Part shown: positions 34,046-42,622 of the stretch, in pieces
How positions within the stretch are numbered: the stretch's first letter is position 1
Layout: each line of letters begins with the position of its first letter
Origin: a virus
Reading direction: 5' to 3' (one strand)
DNA length: 59,015 bases
IMG/VR virus record: IMGVR_UViG_3300003653_000051
Location: 1 to 59,015 of that record
Notes under the pieces: generated by a model
The model's database searches: none
Told to the model about the DNA's origin: nothing
What the model saw: the letters and a program-made list of their open reading frames with translations, nothing else
Position numbers and translations under genes: made by a program

Positions 34046-35443
34046 TCAGGAGTCGAAGCCGTGGGCGCACACGATGGCGCGCTTCATCCGGGCGGGGGTG
34101 CCAGTGGCCGCGTCGGTACGCATGGGCCAGTCACCGTCGAAGCGCCAGGAGGTGGCCACCATGTCCTGAAGGCGGTTGAGGGGGGCGCGCATGATCAGCT
34201 TGACACGCTCCGAGGAGATCTCGATGCCGTTGTTGTTGACCTGGACATCGCCCATCTTGCCCACCATGCCCGCCTCAGTGATGAACTGGGCCGGATCCTG
34301 GTAGTACTCGTAGATCGCACCGAAACCGCTGAAGAGCATGCGATGCACCTCCATGCCGGTCGCCGTCCCATCGCGGGTCAGCTCGGGCGCGAAGGCGTCA
34401 TCCAGGCTGAAGGTGATGCCGTCCGCGGGAGCAACGGTGAGCTTGGTCGGAACCTCGTTGTTGTCCACGAAGATCACGCCCAGCATCTTGCCGATCACGA
34501 AGTCCGTGTACATGTAGTTCTCGGGACGGCCCGTGAGCATGCGCTGGATCTCAGTGTCCGCCATGAGCGCGGCGAGGGACACCGGGCCGATGTGTGCATG
34601 GTAGCAACCAGACGGATGCATCGGGATGTTGTTCCGCCGGAGCCGCATGATGCAGTTCCTGATGTCCTGAAGCCGGGGGAGGTCCGTGACACCCAGGTCA
34701 TCCACCTTGTTGCCGCCGCCGACGTAGACGATCTCCGAACGGTCCACCGACTGAACGAAGTCACGATCACCCCAGACCGCGACCGCATCCAGGATGAGCG
34801 TTCCCGGGCCGATCTCATCGCCCGACGTGCTCGGGGTGAAGCCGACCACGTTGCGAACCGTACCCGCGATGCTGATCTGGAGCGGGTTGCTGGAGCTGAC
34901 CGCCGAGAAGCGAACACGGGAGCCGTTCGTCAGGCTGGGGTTTCGCGACTTCGTGAAGCCATTGAGGCGCTTCACGACAAGGCTGGTGGACCCACCGCCT
35001 CCCTGCGCGCCGTTGGTCACCGTGGAGCCCGACTCCGCAGCGTTGTAGAAGCGGTTGCGGACCAGACGGTTGAGGGTCTGGGCAGCCTGGAGCCCGAGCT
35101 GGTGGCTGTTCCGCAGGAGCAGATCCACGATCGCCTGCACCGAGGTGGGGATGTTCGTGTCGATCGTCCCGGCGTAGGTGTTGAGCTGGGCTTCCCACTG
35201 CTCGATCGTGTAGCTCATGGGCTCCGGGTCCGTACCAGGACGGAGCGGACGGCCACTCGGCGCGATCAGACCAGGGGCCGACGCGATGTAGGTGTCACCC
35301 ACACCGGCAGGCCACGGGGAGGCCACCACGTCTCCGCGATAGATCATCGAGGGGAAGAGGGCATCATGGAACGCACGCTCCAGGAAACCCTCCTGGACGA
35401 TGGCGCGGACTTCTGGGGTGGCGATGATGTTCGAGAAATCCAT
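34046..35443 (-). CDS. Major capsid protein, HK97 fold
   Basis: 465 aa. Opens DFSNIIATPEVRAIVQEGFL; contains YTIEQWEAQLNTYAGTIDTN, a typical capsid phrase, then LRNSHQLGLQAAQTLNRLVR (spine-like helix) and PEVPTKLTVAP-like beta later. No long N-terminal delta domain is seen and the scaffold is a separate gene, so assembly is probably scaffold-driven. Ribosome-binding site GGAGAAAGAG. Also read antisense by a long open frame, which I regard as a shadow. Confidence 0.85.
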   Translation of the reverse strand: MDFSNIIATPEVRAIVQEGFLERAFHDALFPSMIYRGDVVASPWPAGVGDTYIASAPGLIAPSGRPLRPGTDPEPMSYTIEQWEAQLNTYAGTIDTNIPTSVQAIVDLLLRNSHQLGLQAAQTLNRLVRNRFYNAAESGSTVTNGAQGGGGSTSLVVKRLNGFTKSRNPSLTNGSRVRFSAVSSSNPLQISIAGTVRNVVGFTPSTSGDEIGPGTLILDAVAVWGDRDFVQSVDRSEIVYVGGGNKVDDLGVTDLPRLQDIRNCIMRLRRNNIPMHPSGCYHAHIGPVSLAALMADTEIQRMLTGRPENYMYTDFVIGKMLGVIFVDNNEVPTKLTVAPADGITFSLDDAFAPELTRDGTATGMEVHRMLFSGFGAIYEYYQDPAQFITEAGMVGKMGDVQVNNNGIEISSERVKLIMRAPLNRLQDMVATSWRFDGDWPMRTDAATGTPARMKRAIVCAHGFDS

Positions 35444-35505
35444 ATTACTTGCTCTTTCTCCGGGGTCAGGGGGGTTTCTGGCCCCATCGAATCAGTTGCG
35501 AATCC

Positions 35506-36270
35506 TCACACCATGGAGGCGGGGTTCTTGTAGCCCTTCTTGCGAAGGTACTCCTGGTACTCCGCCCTGGTCATCTCATTGGCCTGCTTTGGCTGGGACA
35601 GTGCCGCACCTTCCGTGCGTACCTCGCCCGGAGGCATACTCCTTGGAGCCCCGCCTCCGGGGGTAGAGCCCACCTCCAGCTCTTCGATCTTCCGCTCCGC
35701 CTGAGCCTGGAGAACCTGCTGGAAGATCCCAGGCTTCTTGGCCCGCAGATCATCCTTCAGGTACTTGGCCGCATCGAAGCTCTTGGCATCCGTATCCGAG
35801 AGCTTGCGGTAGTGCCCGTTGAGGTGGGACAGAGCGTAGTCGATCTCCTCGCCCTGGACCCCAGCCTCGTAGGCCATCTGCCGAAGCTGACCGTCGTTCT
35901 CCAGGACGGAGATCCGACTGCGAAGACCCTGAATCGTCTTCCGAAGCGTGACGTTCTCTGCCTGGATGGCAGCATCCGCCGCACCCCTATCCAGAGGCTT
36001 GGGGGTGGGCTTGCCGCCAGGGCCCGCCTTCATCATCGCTTCCACACCCTCAAACCCGAGGGCCTGAGCGCGCTTGTTGTACGCCTCCATGACAGAGGCA
36101 CGTCCCGCATCCCGATCCGTCTTGCGCTCCTCCGACCGTGCCTTGGCATTGGCGGAGGGGAGCGGAGCACGCGGAGGTGCCTGTACGGCCCGCTCGGCAG
36201 GTTGTTCGATGTCGGTAACAACCTCGTCGATGAGGGCCTCGGTCTCGGTGAGCTCGGTTTCGTCTTGCAT
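35506..36270 (-). CDS. Scaffold protein
   Basis: 254 aa directly upstream of the capsid gene. Highly charged and helical, with a coiled coil (AIQAENVTLRKTIQGLRSRI, then SVLENDGQLRQMAYEAG) and a basic C-terminus (YQEYLRKKGYKNPASMV), which in scaffolds binds the capsid protein. Acidic, Pro-rich N-terminus. Start context GATCATG. Confidence 0.78.
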   Translation of the reverse strand: MQDETELTETEALIDEVVTDIEQPAERAVQAPPRAPLPSANAKARSEERKTDRDAGRASVMEAYNKRAQALGFEGVEAMMKAGPGGKPTPKPLDRGAADAAIQAENVTLRKTIQGLRSRISVLENDGQLRQMAYEAGVQGEEIDYALSHLNGHYRKLSDTDAKSFDAAKYLKDDLRAKKPGIFQQVLQAQAERKIEELEVGSTPGGGAPRSMPPGEVRTEGAALSQPKQANEMTRAEYQEYLRKKGYKNPASMV

Positions 36271-36305
36271 GATCAGTGTCCCCTCTTCCAGTTCTTCTTG
36301 TCAGA

Positions 36306-36782
36306 TCAGCCGTTCGAGGGCCAGATGGTGGTGACCACATCGAACTCGGGGCGCGGGATGTACTGGATCACGAACGCCGTGATCGTGGACGGGAAGGTCA
36401 GCGTCTTGCCGTCATCCGAAAGCAGGGCGACGCCAACGACGGTTGAACCGAGGGGGGAGAGCAGGGCAGAGCCCGCATCCCCGATGGCGTAGGTGCCCAG
36501 GCTGTTGGCCGTGCCCGAGGCCGTGACCCGAACGGTCTTGACCGCATGGATGGCCGGGAGGTTGTCCGAGAGCCCGCGATCAAGGCCCACGATCGTCGCC
36601 GCAAGGCGCGATGCGTTCGTGGTGATGTCGATCGCAGCCGCAGCCGAGAGGCCCACGAACGTCACCTTCACAGGCGCAAGCACGTTGCCGAGCTTCACCT
36701 TCTTCAGGGCGTTCATGAACTGGTTGAGGTTGCAGAAGTTCAGGATCTTCTGAAGCGTGATGTCAGCTACGGTGATGGCCAT
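36306..36782 (-). CDS. Putative head decoration protein
   Basis: 158 aa, beta-rich (VKVTFVGLSAAAAIDITTNA, VGVALLSDDGKTLTFPSTIT). Small beta proteins between portal-side genes and scaffold are often decoration or cement proteins. No firm family match. Confidence 0.45.
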   Translation of the reverse strand: MAITVADITLQKILNFCNLNQFMNALKKVKLGNVLAPVKVTFVGLSAAAAIDITTNASRLAATIVGLDRGLSDNLPAIHAVKTVRVTASGTANSLGTYAIGDAGSALLSPLGSTVVGVALLSDDGKTLTFPSTITAFVIQYIPRPEFDVVTTIWPSNG

Positions 36783-36796
36783 GGATGCTCTCCCTA

Positions 36797-37180
36797 TCAG
36801 GCTTTCTCACCGAGAACAATGTAGACCTCAGTGTCTACGGTTGCCTCTCGGGTCAGATCAATCGCGGTGATGTTCACATCATCACACCGCAGAATCAGGA
36901 TCGGGTCAACTGGCAGGCTCTGTGTCTGGCCCTGCGAGCTAGTGATGCGTGCGCGGACATAGCCCCCCGATGCACGGATGCACAGGAAGTTCACCGCACC
37001 CAGGGTGCCCAGGCTCACCTGAACCACATTATCTGTGCTCAGGGTGAGGTTGGTGGAGAGCTGCCGCTTCAGGAACACCTGCTCGTTCAGGGTGAGCACG
37101 ATGGACGGCTCCCCCGAGGGGCTACCTACCGGGTTGGCTACCGTGATCGACCCGTCAAGCAGAAGACGTTGCTGTGCCAT
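36797..37180 (-). CDS. Hypothetical head-cluster protein
   Basis: 127 aa from ATG 37180 (ATGA overlap with the upstream gene). Beta-rich: QQRLLLDGSITVANPVG, EPSIVLTLNEQVFLKRQLST, ARITSSQGQTQSLPVDPILI. Could be a second decoration protein. Not recognised. Confidence 0.5.
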   Translation of the reverse strand: MAQQRLLLDGSITVANPVGSPSGEPSIVLTLNEQVFLKRQLSTNLTLSTDNVVQVSLGTLGAVNFLCIRASGGYVRARITSSQGQTQSLPVDPILILRCDDVNITAIDLTREATVDTEVYIVLGEKA

Positions 37181-37623
37181 CAGGTGAGCTCTCCTGCCCG
37201 CCAGAGCCATGCACCCACCAGGATGGGCTCCACTTCCGCGATCTCACCCGCCAAAGCCTGTGCGACTGCGATGGCATCCTCGGGGGCGATGCTCTTGAGC
37301 ATCTCCGGGAGGCCGTCACCCCAACCATCCACCAGCTCCAGAATCTTGTCCGCCATGTCCTCGGGAAGCTCCTGGTCATCTGCCAGGAGAATCGTGGGCT
37401 CCATCGTCTGAACCGACTCCTCGATCTGAGGAAGATGGTTCCTGGTCAGGGTCACGATGTTCTCAAGCTGCTCCGGGGACAGGGCCCCAGAGCCGCTCCC
37501 CAGAGCTTCCGCTCGGCTTGGGTCCAGCTCCTCATGGGGAACCGGATCCTCCTCGGGCCCTTGAGGGGGCTGTCCGCGAGGTGTCTGACCTCGGGACCAA
37601 GCTTGCATGTCAGGTGGTGGCAC
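37180..37623 (-). CDS. Hypothetical acidic head-cluster protein
   Basis: 147 aa from GTG 37623 (an internal ATG at 37608 is possible). Pro-rich and acidic N-terminus (GQPPQGPEEDPVPHEELD), then helices (SPEQLENIVTLTRNHL, EDMADKILELVDGW). First gene after a candidate promoter, so it may lead a head transcript. Not recognised. Confidence 0.5.
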   Translation of the reverse strand: MPPPDMQAWSRGQTPRGQPPQGPEEDPVPHEELDPSRAEALGSGSGALSPEQLENIVTLTRNHLPQIEESVQTMEPTILLADDQELPEDMADKILELVDGWGDGLPEMLKSIAPEDAIAVAQALAGEIAEVEPILVGAWLWRAGELT

Positions 37624-37630
37624 TACGGTA

Positions 37631-37659
37631 GAATCCTATAACATGCCTGGGTGTGTCAA
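37631..37659 (-). promoter_or_regulatory. Candidate leftward promoter with TATAGGATTC
   Basis: On the minus strand TTGACA (37654-37659) precedes TATAGGATTC (37631-37640), just upstream of the gene starting at 37623. The 10-base element recurs exactly at 58762-58771 and nearly at 58595-58604 in the control region. Spacing from TTGACA to TATAGG is 13 bases, short for sigma-70. It would drive the head genes. Confidence 0.45.
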
Positions 37660-37919
37660 ACGTCCCCGGTTTCGTCCCAGGACTCGCCAGCCATGATCCT
37701 GCGTGCCAGATCCACAGAATCGAAGACGGGGCCGTCATCAGGCTCGACCCCGAGGTCACCATAGGGGTTCCCCTCCGAGATGAATTTTATCAGGGATGCC
37801 ACGTCCTCCACAGGGTCCATGTCCCGTTCCAGGGCATGAAGCTGGGGGGGTGCGTTCTTCAGGACACCATCGGGGGGTGCCACAATACTGTGGGTCGTCA
37901 CGACCTTTGTGTGGATCAT
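37656..37919 (-). CDS. Small hypothetical protein
   Basis: 87 aa from ATG 37919, preceded by GAAAGG; a longer frame from 37991 would overlap the tagged protein upstream. Contains APPQLHALERDMDPVEDVAS and DDGPVFDSVDLARRIMAG. Not recognised. Last gene before the head promoter. Confidence 0.5.
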   Translation of the reverse strand: MIHTKVVTTHSIVAPPDGVLKNAPPQLHALERDMDPVEDVASLIKFISEGNPYGDLGVEPDDGPVFDSVDLARRIMAGESWDETGDV

Positions 37920-37938
37920 CGGTTCGCCACGGAGCCTT

Positions 37939-38526
37939 TCAGACCTTCGCCGCCCGAGGTGGCGGGCGAAGACCTCGGATGTGCGTCGCACCTGCCTTCA
38001 CGACACTACCAAAAGCCTTCACGGCTTCAATGGGGTGGCGGAGGGACGTGCCTGCAATCTTGGCCAGACCCGCACCGAATCGCGCCGTCTGGGCAACCTC
38101 ATGGCCTGCACTCCTAAATGCGCCAGCCACACGAGTCCCAACCGCGCTGTCGCCGTGGTGCGCTCGCATGGCAGCAGTTGCACCTTGAAGAGCAACGCCG
38201 AGTCGCTGGCGCATCGTAGTCTTCACGCCCGCTTCCGCCGCGTGCGCCTTGAATATGGCATGACCCATGCGAGCACCACCAGGGGCTGCTGCGAGTGCCC
38301 TCCCGCCCTTGTGGAGCCCATAAGCCGTAGCGGCAAGCATGGCAGCTCCGATGAGCTTGCCCTTGTGCTGCCTGAGTTTGTCGAGGACAGAGCCCTTGCG
38401 GATCATCATCCCCGAACTTCGCAGCCCCACCTTCTTCGGGTTGGCGCGGACCCACATGGTCCTCATGATGGTCTTGCCCTTGACCCTGACAGCTACCTTC
38501 TTCGCAACCAGTCCTGCTCTAGCCAT
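37939..38526 (-). CDS. Tagged array protein 9 (module plus hydrophobic helix)
   Basis: 195 aa. Residues 1-28 form the shared module (ARAGLVAKKVAVRVKGKT, then MRTMWVRANPKK). A hydrophobic helix follows near residue 55 (KGKLIGAAMLAATAYGLHKG). The rest is Ala/Gly/Arg-rich and helical (MRQRLGVALQGATAAMRAHH). The first 78 bases of the gene match those of the gene ending at 40066 with 4 differences, so the module was copied recently. Strongly basic overall. Proposed virion-internal, membrane-active protein. Confidence 0.7.
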   Translation of the reverse strand: MARAGLVAKKVAVRVKGKTIMRTMWVRANPKKVGLRSSGMMIRKGSVLDKLRQHKGKLIGAAMLAATAYGLHKGGRALAAAPGGARMGHAIFKAHAAEAGVKTTMRQRLGVALQGATAAMRAHHGDSAVGTRVAGAFRSAGHEVAQTARFGAGLAKIAGTSLRHPIEAVKAFGSVVKAGATHIRGLRPPPRAAKV

Positions 38527-38528
38527 AA

Positions 38529-39350
38529 TCAGCTCACATTCCTGCGGTTCAGTAGCCCGCGCCGAGCGAAGAGTCGATCAAACTCTTTGGCGATGGGTGC
38601 GAAGTCCTTGTCGTCCCACTGCGCGTGCATGTTACCGAGCTGTCGCCACTGGTCCCCAAACGCTTTGGTGTCGTGCTGAACAGCGCCCCCCGCATGGTGG
38701 CCCACCCACTGTGCGTAGCTTCGGGCGAATAGCTCCGCAGGCATCAGAAGGTACTCCGCGCTCCGCTTGGCGTTGGGCCAGTCGTTCTTGATTGCGGCTT
38801 CATGCCGCCCCATGAGCTGCTTGGCTGCATCACTTTTATAGATGGCGGTCATCAGCCCCTTGAGCTCCTTGGAGCGGCGCATGGTGCCCATGCCCCTCAG
38901 ACCGTCCTGTCCCGACACCCCCCCAGCCCCGAATAGGTTGTGATCCAGGAAGTGCCCATACTCGTGCGCGGCGATACCCGCATGTCCCTTGGCCCACTTG
39001 GAGACTTTGATCTCAGGATCGCGGAGCATGTACATGCCCCCTGCCCCGCCGAGGGAGCCTGTGACATTCATCTTGATCTTGAGCAGATCCTTCGGGACGG
39101 TGTGGACCTGCCCGATGGCATGGACCGCAGCATCAACCCCGTGGTTGGCGGTCTTGGAGAAGATCATCCCGTAGCTAACGGAGATCCTCTCCTTGGGGTG
39201 GATTCCAGGGTTCACAACCCGCTGCTTCTTCTCCACACCCGAGCTGATACGGATGGGCTCCTGGTCCTTCACCCAGTAGGTACGGCGTGTGTCCCCCTTG
39301 GGGCCGTGCGCCATGAGCACCTTGCGATGAAGACCAGGGTGGCCGCTCAT
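38529..39350 (-). CDS. Tagged array protein 8: zinc metalloprotease, LPD1-like
   Basis: 273 aa from ATG 39350 (ATGA overlap). Residues 1-32 are a variant of the shared module (GLHRKVLMAHGPKGDTRRTY, then WVKDQE). The catalytic HExxH reads AAHEYGHFLDH near residue 125. The later phrase AEYLLMPAELFARSYAQWV resembles LPD1, a zincin-like domain of polyvalent proteins that plasmids and phages carry into recipients with DNA. It is the only protease I see among the head genes, so capsid maturation or tag cleavage is also possible. Confidence 0.7.
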   Translation of the reverse strand: MSGHPGLHRKVLMAHGPKGDTRRTYWVKDQEPIRISSGVEKKQRVVNPGIHPKERISVSYGMIFSKTANHGVDAAVHAIGQVHTVPKDLLKIKMNVTGSLGGAGGMYMLRDPEIKVSKWAKGHAGIAAHEYGHFLDHNLFGAGGVSGQDGLRGMGTMRRSKELKGLMTAIYKSDAAKQLMGRHEAAIKNDWPNAKRSAEYLLMPAELFARSYAQWVGHHAGGAVQHDTKAFGDQWRQLGNMHAQWDDKDFAPIAKEFDRLFARRGLLNRRNVS

Positions 39351-40063
39351 CGCTGCAACCGTTCTTGCGCCCATTGGGCTGCGCGGATGATGTGCTTCTC
39401 CGTGTGACGACCTGCGAGGTATCCCCCTGCGTGTCCGCCCAGGAAGCCTCCGACGCCCGCACCCACACCGCCACCTGCCAGCCCGCCGATAGCGGTGCCC
39501 GCTACCGTGCCGAAGTGGGAGCCGATGTGGTGTGCAGCGGCTTCGCCGCCAACCTTGGTCATGTGGCCAGCCAGATCCGCCCCGATCCCACGGCGGTATG
39601 CCGTGACCGCCGCACGCGCTCCCGCTGTCCTGGTCGAAAGGGACTCACGGGCGGATGCAAACTTGGCCCTGGCAGCAGTGGCTCCATCGCCTAGATGACC
39701 GCGGACCTCCGCTCCGGTTAGATCCCGCTTCTTGTTGTGGTAGCCAGAGCTCGCACCGCCCAGTGCTGCCTTCAAGCGGTCCTTGAGGCCTTCGCCCTGG
39801 TGTAATCCATGCGCTGCGGAGGCACCTCGGAAAGCTCCGGCGATTCCATGCCCGTGCTTGTGCGCGATGTACGCGCCACCAACCAGAGCAGCTGCACCCA
39901 GAATCTTCCCGGCGTGTCTACGGAGGAAGCCTGGGCCCTTCTCTGGGCCCGCGGAGCGTAGGCCCTTCACCGTCGGGTTTGTCTTGACCCAATAGGTTCG
40001 CTTGACCGTGCCACGCTTCCCGCGGACGGTTTTGACGACCTTCTTTAGCCCAGCCCGCGCCAT
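39347..40063 (-). CDS. Tagged array protein 7
   Basis: 238 aa, start context GATCATG. Shared module in its fullest form at residues 1-30 (ARAGLKKVVKTVRGKRGTVK, then RTYWVKTNP). Hydrophobic helix near residue 53 (AGKILGAAALVGGAYIAHKH). The C-terminal third is a long Gly/Ala stretch (GTVAGTAIGGLAGGGVGAGV) like glycine-zipper membrane segments. Basic and helical between. Function unknown; membrane insertion likely. Confidence 0.7.
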   Translation of the reverse strand: MARAGLKKVVKTVRGKRGTVKRTYWVKTNPTVKGLRSAGPEKGPGFLRRHAGKILGAAALVGGAYIAHKHGHGIAGAFRGASAAHGLHQGEGLKDRLKAALGGASSGYHNKKRDLTGAEVRGHLGDGATAARAKFASARESLSTRTAGARAAVTAYRRGIGADLAGHMTKVGGEAAAHHIGSHFGTVAGTAIGGLAGGGVGAGVGGFLGGHAGGYLAGRHTEKHIIRAAQWAQERLQR

Positions 40064-40065
40064 GA

Positions 40066-40488
40066 TCAGCGAGGCTCCTTACTCAGCGCCATCTGTTGTC
40101 TAGTGCCCCTGTATATTCCGTGTGCTGCTGCTGCTACGCCAACCGCTGCGGCTGCTAGACCAAACTGGGCCTTATGGTCTGCGCTCATCTTGCTATCCGC
40201 CAGGTGCCGCCCCAATAGGTGTCCAGCGGTAAGCCCGACGGCACCCCCGCCTACGACGTGTGCAACACCCCCCTTGCCGATGTGAGAGCCTGCGGCAATC
40301 CCAGTACCTGCCCCCATAATCTTCATACCAATGCGAAGAAGATGCGCAGCATCCTTGTTGACCTTTTCATTATGAAGGCCCTGCATCCCGAGCTTCTTGG
40401 GGGTAGCCCTGACCCACATGGTCCTCATGATGGTCTTGCCCTTGACCCTGACAGCAACCTTCTTGGCTACCAATCCTGCTCTAGCCAT
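40066..40488 (-). CDS. Tagged array protein 6
   Basis: 140 aa from ATG 40488; a TTG at 40494 is rejected because the paralogue at 38526 starts at the same MARAGL. The first 28 residues are almost identical to those of that paralogue, but the remainder differs. Hydrophobic glycine-rich segment (IMGAGTGIAAGSHIGKGGVA, then GGGAVGLTAGHLLG) and a second one (FGLAAAAVGVAAAAHGIYRG). Supports module shuffling. Confidence 0.7.
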   Translation of the reverse strand: MARAGLVAKKVAVRVKGKTIMRTMWVRATPKKLGMQGLHNEKVNKDAAHLLRIGMKIMGAGTGIAAGSHIGKGGVAHVVGGGAVGLTAGHLLGRHLADSKMSADHKAQFGLAAAAVGVAAAAHGIYRGTRQQMALSKEPR

Positions 40489-40503
40489 GATCAATTCACC
40501 TTC

Positions 40504-41154
40504 CTACTCATCATCATCTTCCGCACCAAATCGCTTGCGAGCCCGCTTGATTGCACCACGGGCGAGGGCATTCCCGATGATTGCACCTACGGCGGAGCGG
40601 CCCGTTCGGCTGGCCGTGCTGCCTTTGCCTCTCATACCCAAAGCGGCTCCGGCAAGTGTTCCTGCGTGTTCGGCAAGTTCCATGGCTACCTTGGACCTGA
40701 CCACATGCCCTGCCGCAGTGCTGGCAGTTCTCACCAGGAACTCGGCTGTCTTGGCCCTAGCCTTCTCTGTGCCCAGATGCTTGTGGTACGCCTTCGCAGT
40801 GTTGGTCCTGAGCGTTCCAGGCCCGCCCTTCCTCGCTGCCAAATCCCAGCCGCCCTTGGCACCGCGCGTTGCAGCACGGAACTGTTCCAAGAGCGAGCGG
40901 GAGCCCCCCTTCTCAAGGTGCTCGCCCAACCTCTGCTTGGCACCCTGATGTGCCCAGGTCAGTGCCTTCCGATTCCCATACGCCAACCCCGCTACCGTAG
41001 CGGCCACCACAGCCGCTCCGATGAGCTTCTTCTTGTGGCGGGACGCGAAGCCGGTCGTAGCCTCCTGGGATCGCACCCAATAGGACCGGCGGACCTGCCC
41101 GTGCTTTCCGCGGACAGACTTGGTGATCTTCTTCAGCCCTGCGTGCCCAGGCAC
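40504..41154 (-). CDS. Tagged array protein 5
   Basis: 216 aa. Module HAGLKKITKSVRGKHGQVRR, then SYWVRSQE; hydrophobic helix near residue 45 (KKLIGAAVVAATVAGLAYGN). The middle is basic and helical (QRLGEHLEKGGSRSLLEQFR); a later segment (MELAEHAGTLAGAALGMRGK) may also enter membranes. Acidic tail EDDDE. Unknown function. Confidence 0.7.
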   Translation of the reverse strand: MPGHAGLKKITKSVRGKHGQVRRSYWVRSQEATTGFASRHKKKLIGAAVVAATVAGLAYGNRKALTWAHQGAKQRLGEHLEKGGSRSLLEQFRAATRGAKGGWDLAARKGGPGTLRTNTAKAYHKHLGTEKARAKTAEFLVRTASTAAGHVVRSKVAMELAEHAGTLAGAALGMRGKGSTASRTGRSAVGAIIGNALARGAIKRARKRFGAEDDDE

Positions 41155-41157
41155 TTC

Positions 41158-41559
41158 CTACCTCCGTGCATCCGACAGAGCCTTCACCGCATGGAACATC
41201 CGACCCACATCAATGGCGTGTGCCACGACATGGGAGGCCGTGGCGAGGTTCCGGGCAGCGAGCTTGGTCATCTTGGCCCCGACGTTGTACCCAACCTCCT
41301 GGCCAATCTTTGCTCCGGCAACCCGCCCAGCAGTATGCCCTGCGGCATACCCAAAGAGCCTGCCCACCGTACCCGCCTTGTGCTTCCCTATGGCAGCACC
41401 CGCATGGGCTCCGACGAGACTGCCCAGAGATCGCCCAAGATGATCGCCGCCCTTGGCCAGCAGATCCGCGCCCGTAGCCCGGACCCAATAGGAACGGAGG
41501 TAGGTGCCACGCTTGCCGCGCACCTTCACCTGCTTCTTCGTGAGTCCAGGTCGCGACAT
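41158..41559 (-). CDS. Tagged array protein 4
   Basis: 133 aa from ATG 41559. Module SRPGLTKKQVKVRGKRGTYL, then RSYWVRATG. Body rich in Gly/Ala/His (GRSLGSLVGAHAGAAIGKHK, LFGYAAGHTAGRVAGAKIGQ) with glycine-zipper spacing. Starts one base upstream of the end of the next-upstream gene. Basic. Confidence 0.7.
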   Translation of the reverse strand: MSRPGLTKKQVKVRGKRGTYLRSYWVRATGADLLAKGGDHLGRSLGSLVGAHAGAAIGKHKAGTVGRLFGYAAGHTAGRVAGAKIGQEVGYNVGAKMTKLAARNLATASHVVAHAIDVGRMFHAVKALSDARR

Positions 41560-41560
41560 A

Positions 41561-42208
41561 TTAGAAGAGGAGGGGCTTCCTACGGATCTGCGTACCATCA
41601 TAGGGTGCGTTCTGTTGTGTCCGAATAGCGTGTGCGTCTGGCATCACACTCGGCCTCGCCGCGATGACCTCCTGCCTGCGTATCGCATTCCTGTGCCCCT
41701 GCATCTCGGCCTGGTATTCCTTCATGACATCATGAGGACTCATTGAGTGGAGTCCGCGGACGTTTGAGTTGGCAGACCCGCTCTGGGTTCGATTGCCGTT
41801 GCGGGATGCAGTGCCCGTACCCGGAGCCATGGCACGCCCGATGGACCTGCCTGCGATGGCACCGCTGATAGCGCCAGTGACCGCGCCGAATACGGCACCC
41901 ATCGTACCTACCCGCGCGGTGTTGTAGCCGATGAGGACAGCTTTACCCGCCGTCGGCACTACACGCGCGGCACCTGAGTCCCGGATCAGACCGTGTGCGG
42001 CATGCCCCCCTGCAACGGCACCCGCAGTGCCGAAAGTGGTTGCACCCGCCACAGCGCCGAACAGAGCACCGGCCAGGGCACCACGACGACCGTACTTGGT
42101 CTTCTTGGCACCTGCATCCTCTGACTTCACCATCACAGAACGCTGGTAGGTCTTGCCGCCCTTGCCACGGACGGTCTTCTTGACCTTGCGTAGATTTGAT
42201 TTAGCCAT
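41561..42208 (-). CDS. Tagged array protein 3
   Basis: 215 aa. Module variant NLRKVKKTVRGKGGKTYQRS, then VMVKSED, in which VMV replaces YWV. Long hydrophobic glycine-rich region (RGALAGALFGAVAGATTFGT, VGTMGAVFGAVTGAISGAIA) that could span membranes. The C-terminus is polar (MSPHDVMKEYQAEMQGHRN). Shares its module with the adjacent gene at 42607. Confidence 0.7.
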   Translation of the reverse strand: MAKSNLRKVKKTVRGKGGKTYQRSVMVKSEDAGAKKTKYGRRGALAGALFGAVAGATTFGTAGAVAGGHAAHGLIRDSGAARVVPTAGKAVLIGYNTARVGTMGAVFGAVTGAISGAIAGRSIGRAMAPGTGTASRNGNRTQSGSANSNVRGLHSMSPHDVMKEYQAEMQGHRNAIRRQEVIAARPSVMPDAHAIRTQQNAPYDGTQIRRKPLLF

Positions 42209-42223
42209 GATGTGCCATCCTAC

Positions 42224-42607
42224 CTAGCGCATGACATGCGGCTTGATCTTGTTGTCCCGCATGTATGCATCGTAGTCGTGGCTCATATTAGGCTTGATCT
42301 TGTTGATCCGCATGTACGCATCGTGCGGGTGCTCGTGTGCGGCGGGCGCGCTGCTGCGAGATGCAGTGCCAGAACCCAGATGCTTGTGCGCCATGTACGC
42401 TGCCGCTGCCGTCAGGGCGGTAGCTGCGAGGATCCTCCCCCCGTGCCGCCCAAGGATGCCGTGGGTGGTAGATCCTTCCGACTTCAGAGCCCTCTTGGTC
42501 TTCTTGGAGCCCGCATCCGCAGACTTCACCATCACGGAGCGTTGGTAGGTCTTGCCACCCTTACCACGGACGGTCTTCTTGACCTTGTGTAAGCTGTGCT
42601 TGGCCAT
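42224..42607 (-). CDS. Tagged array protein 2
   Basis: 127 aa. Module SLHKVKKTVRGKGGKTYQRS, then VMVKSAD, nearly the same as in the next gene. Hydrophobic helix near residue 60 (GRILAATALTAAAAYMAHKH). The tail carries an imperfect 15-residue repeat (DAYMRINKIKP, DAYMRDNKIKP). Small and basic. Confidence 0.7.
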   Translation of the reverse strand: MAKHSLHKVKKTVRGKGGKTYQRSVMVKSADAGSKKTKRALKSEGSTTHGILGRHGGRILAATALTAAAAYMAHKHLGSGTASRSSAPAAHEHPHDAYMRINKIKPNMSHDYDAYMRDNKIKPHVMR

Positions 42608-42622
42608 GTGCGTGCCCCACGC

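Noticed and set aside
33882-34070. 62-codon leftward frame in the gap after capsid
   Set aside because: Overlaps the capsid stop, lacks a ribosome-binding site and looks unstructured.
34061-35533. 490-codon rightward frame opposite the capsid gene
   Set aside because: Arg/His/Asp-rich shadow of a strongly coding minus-strand gene; no ribosome-binding site and no recognisable fold.
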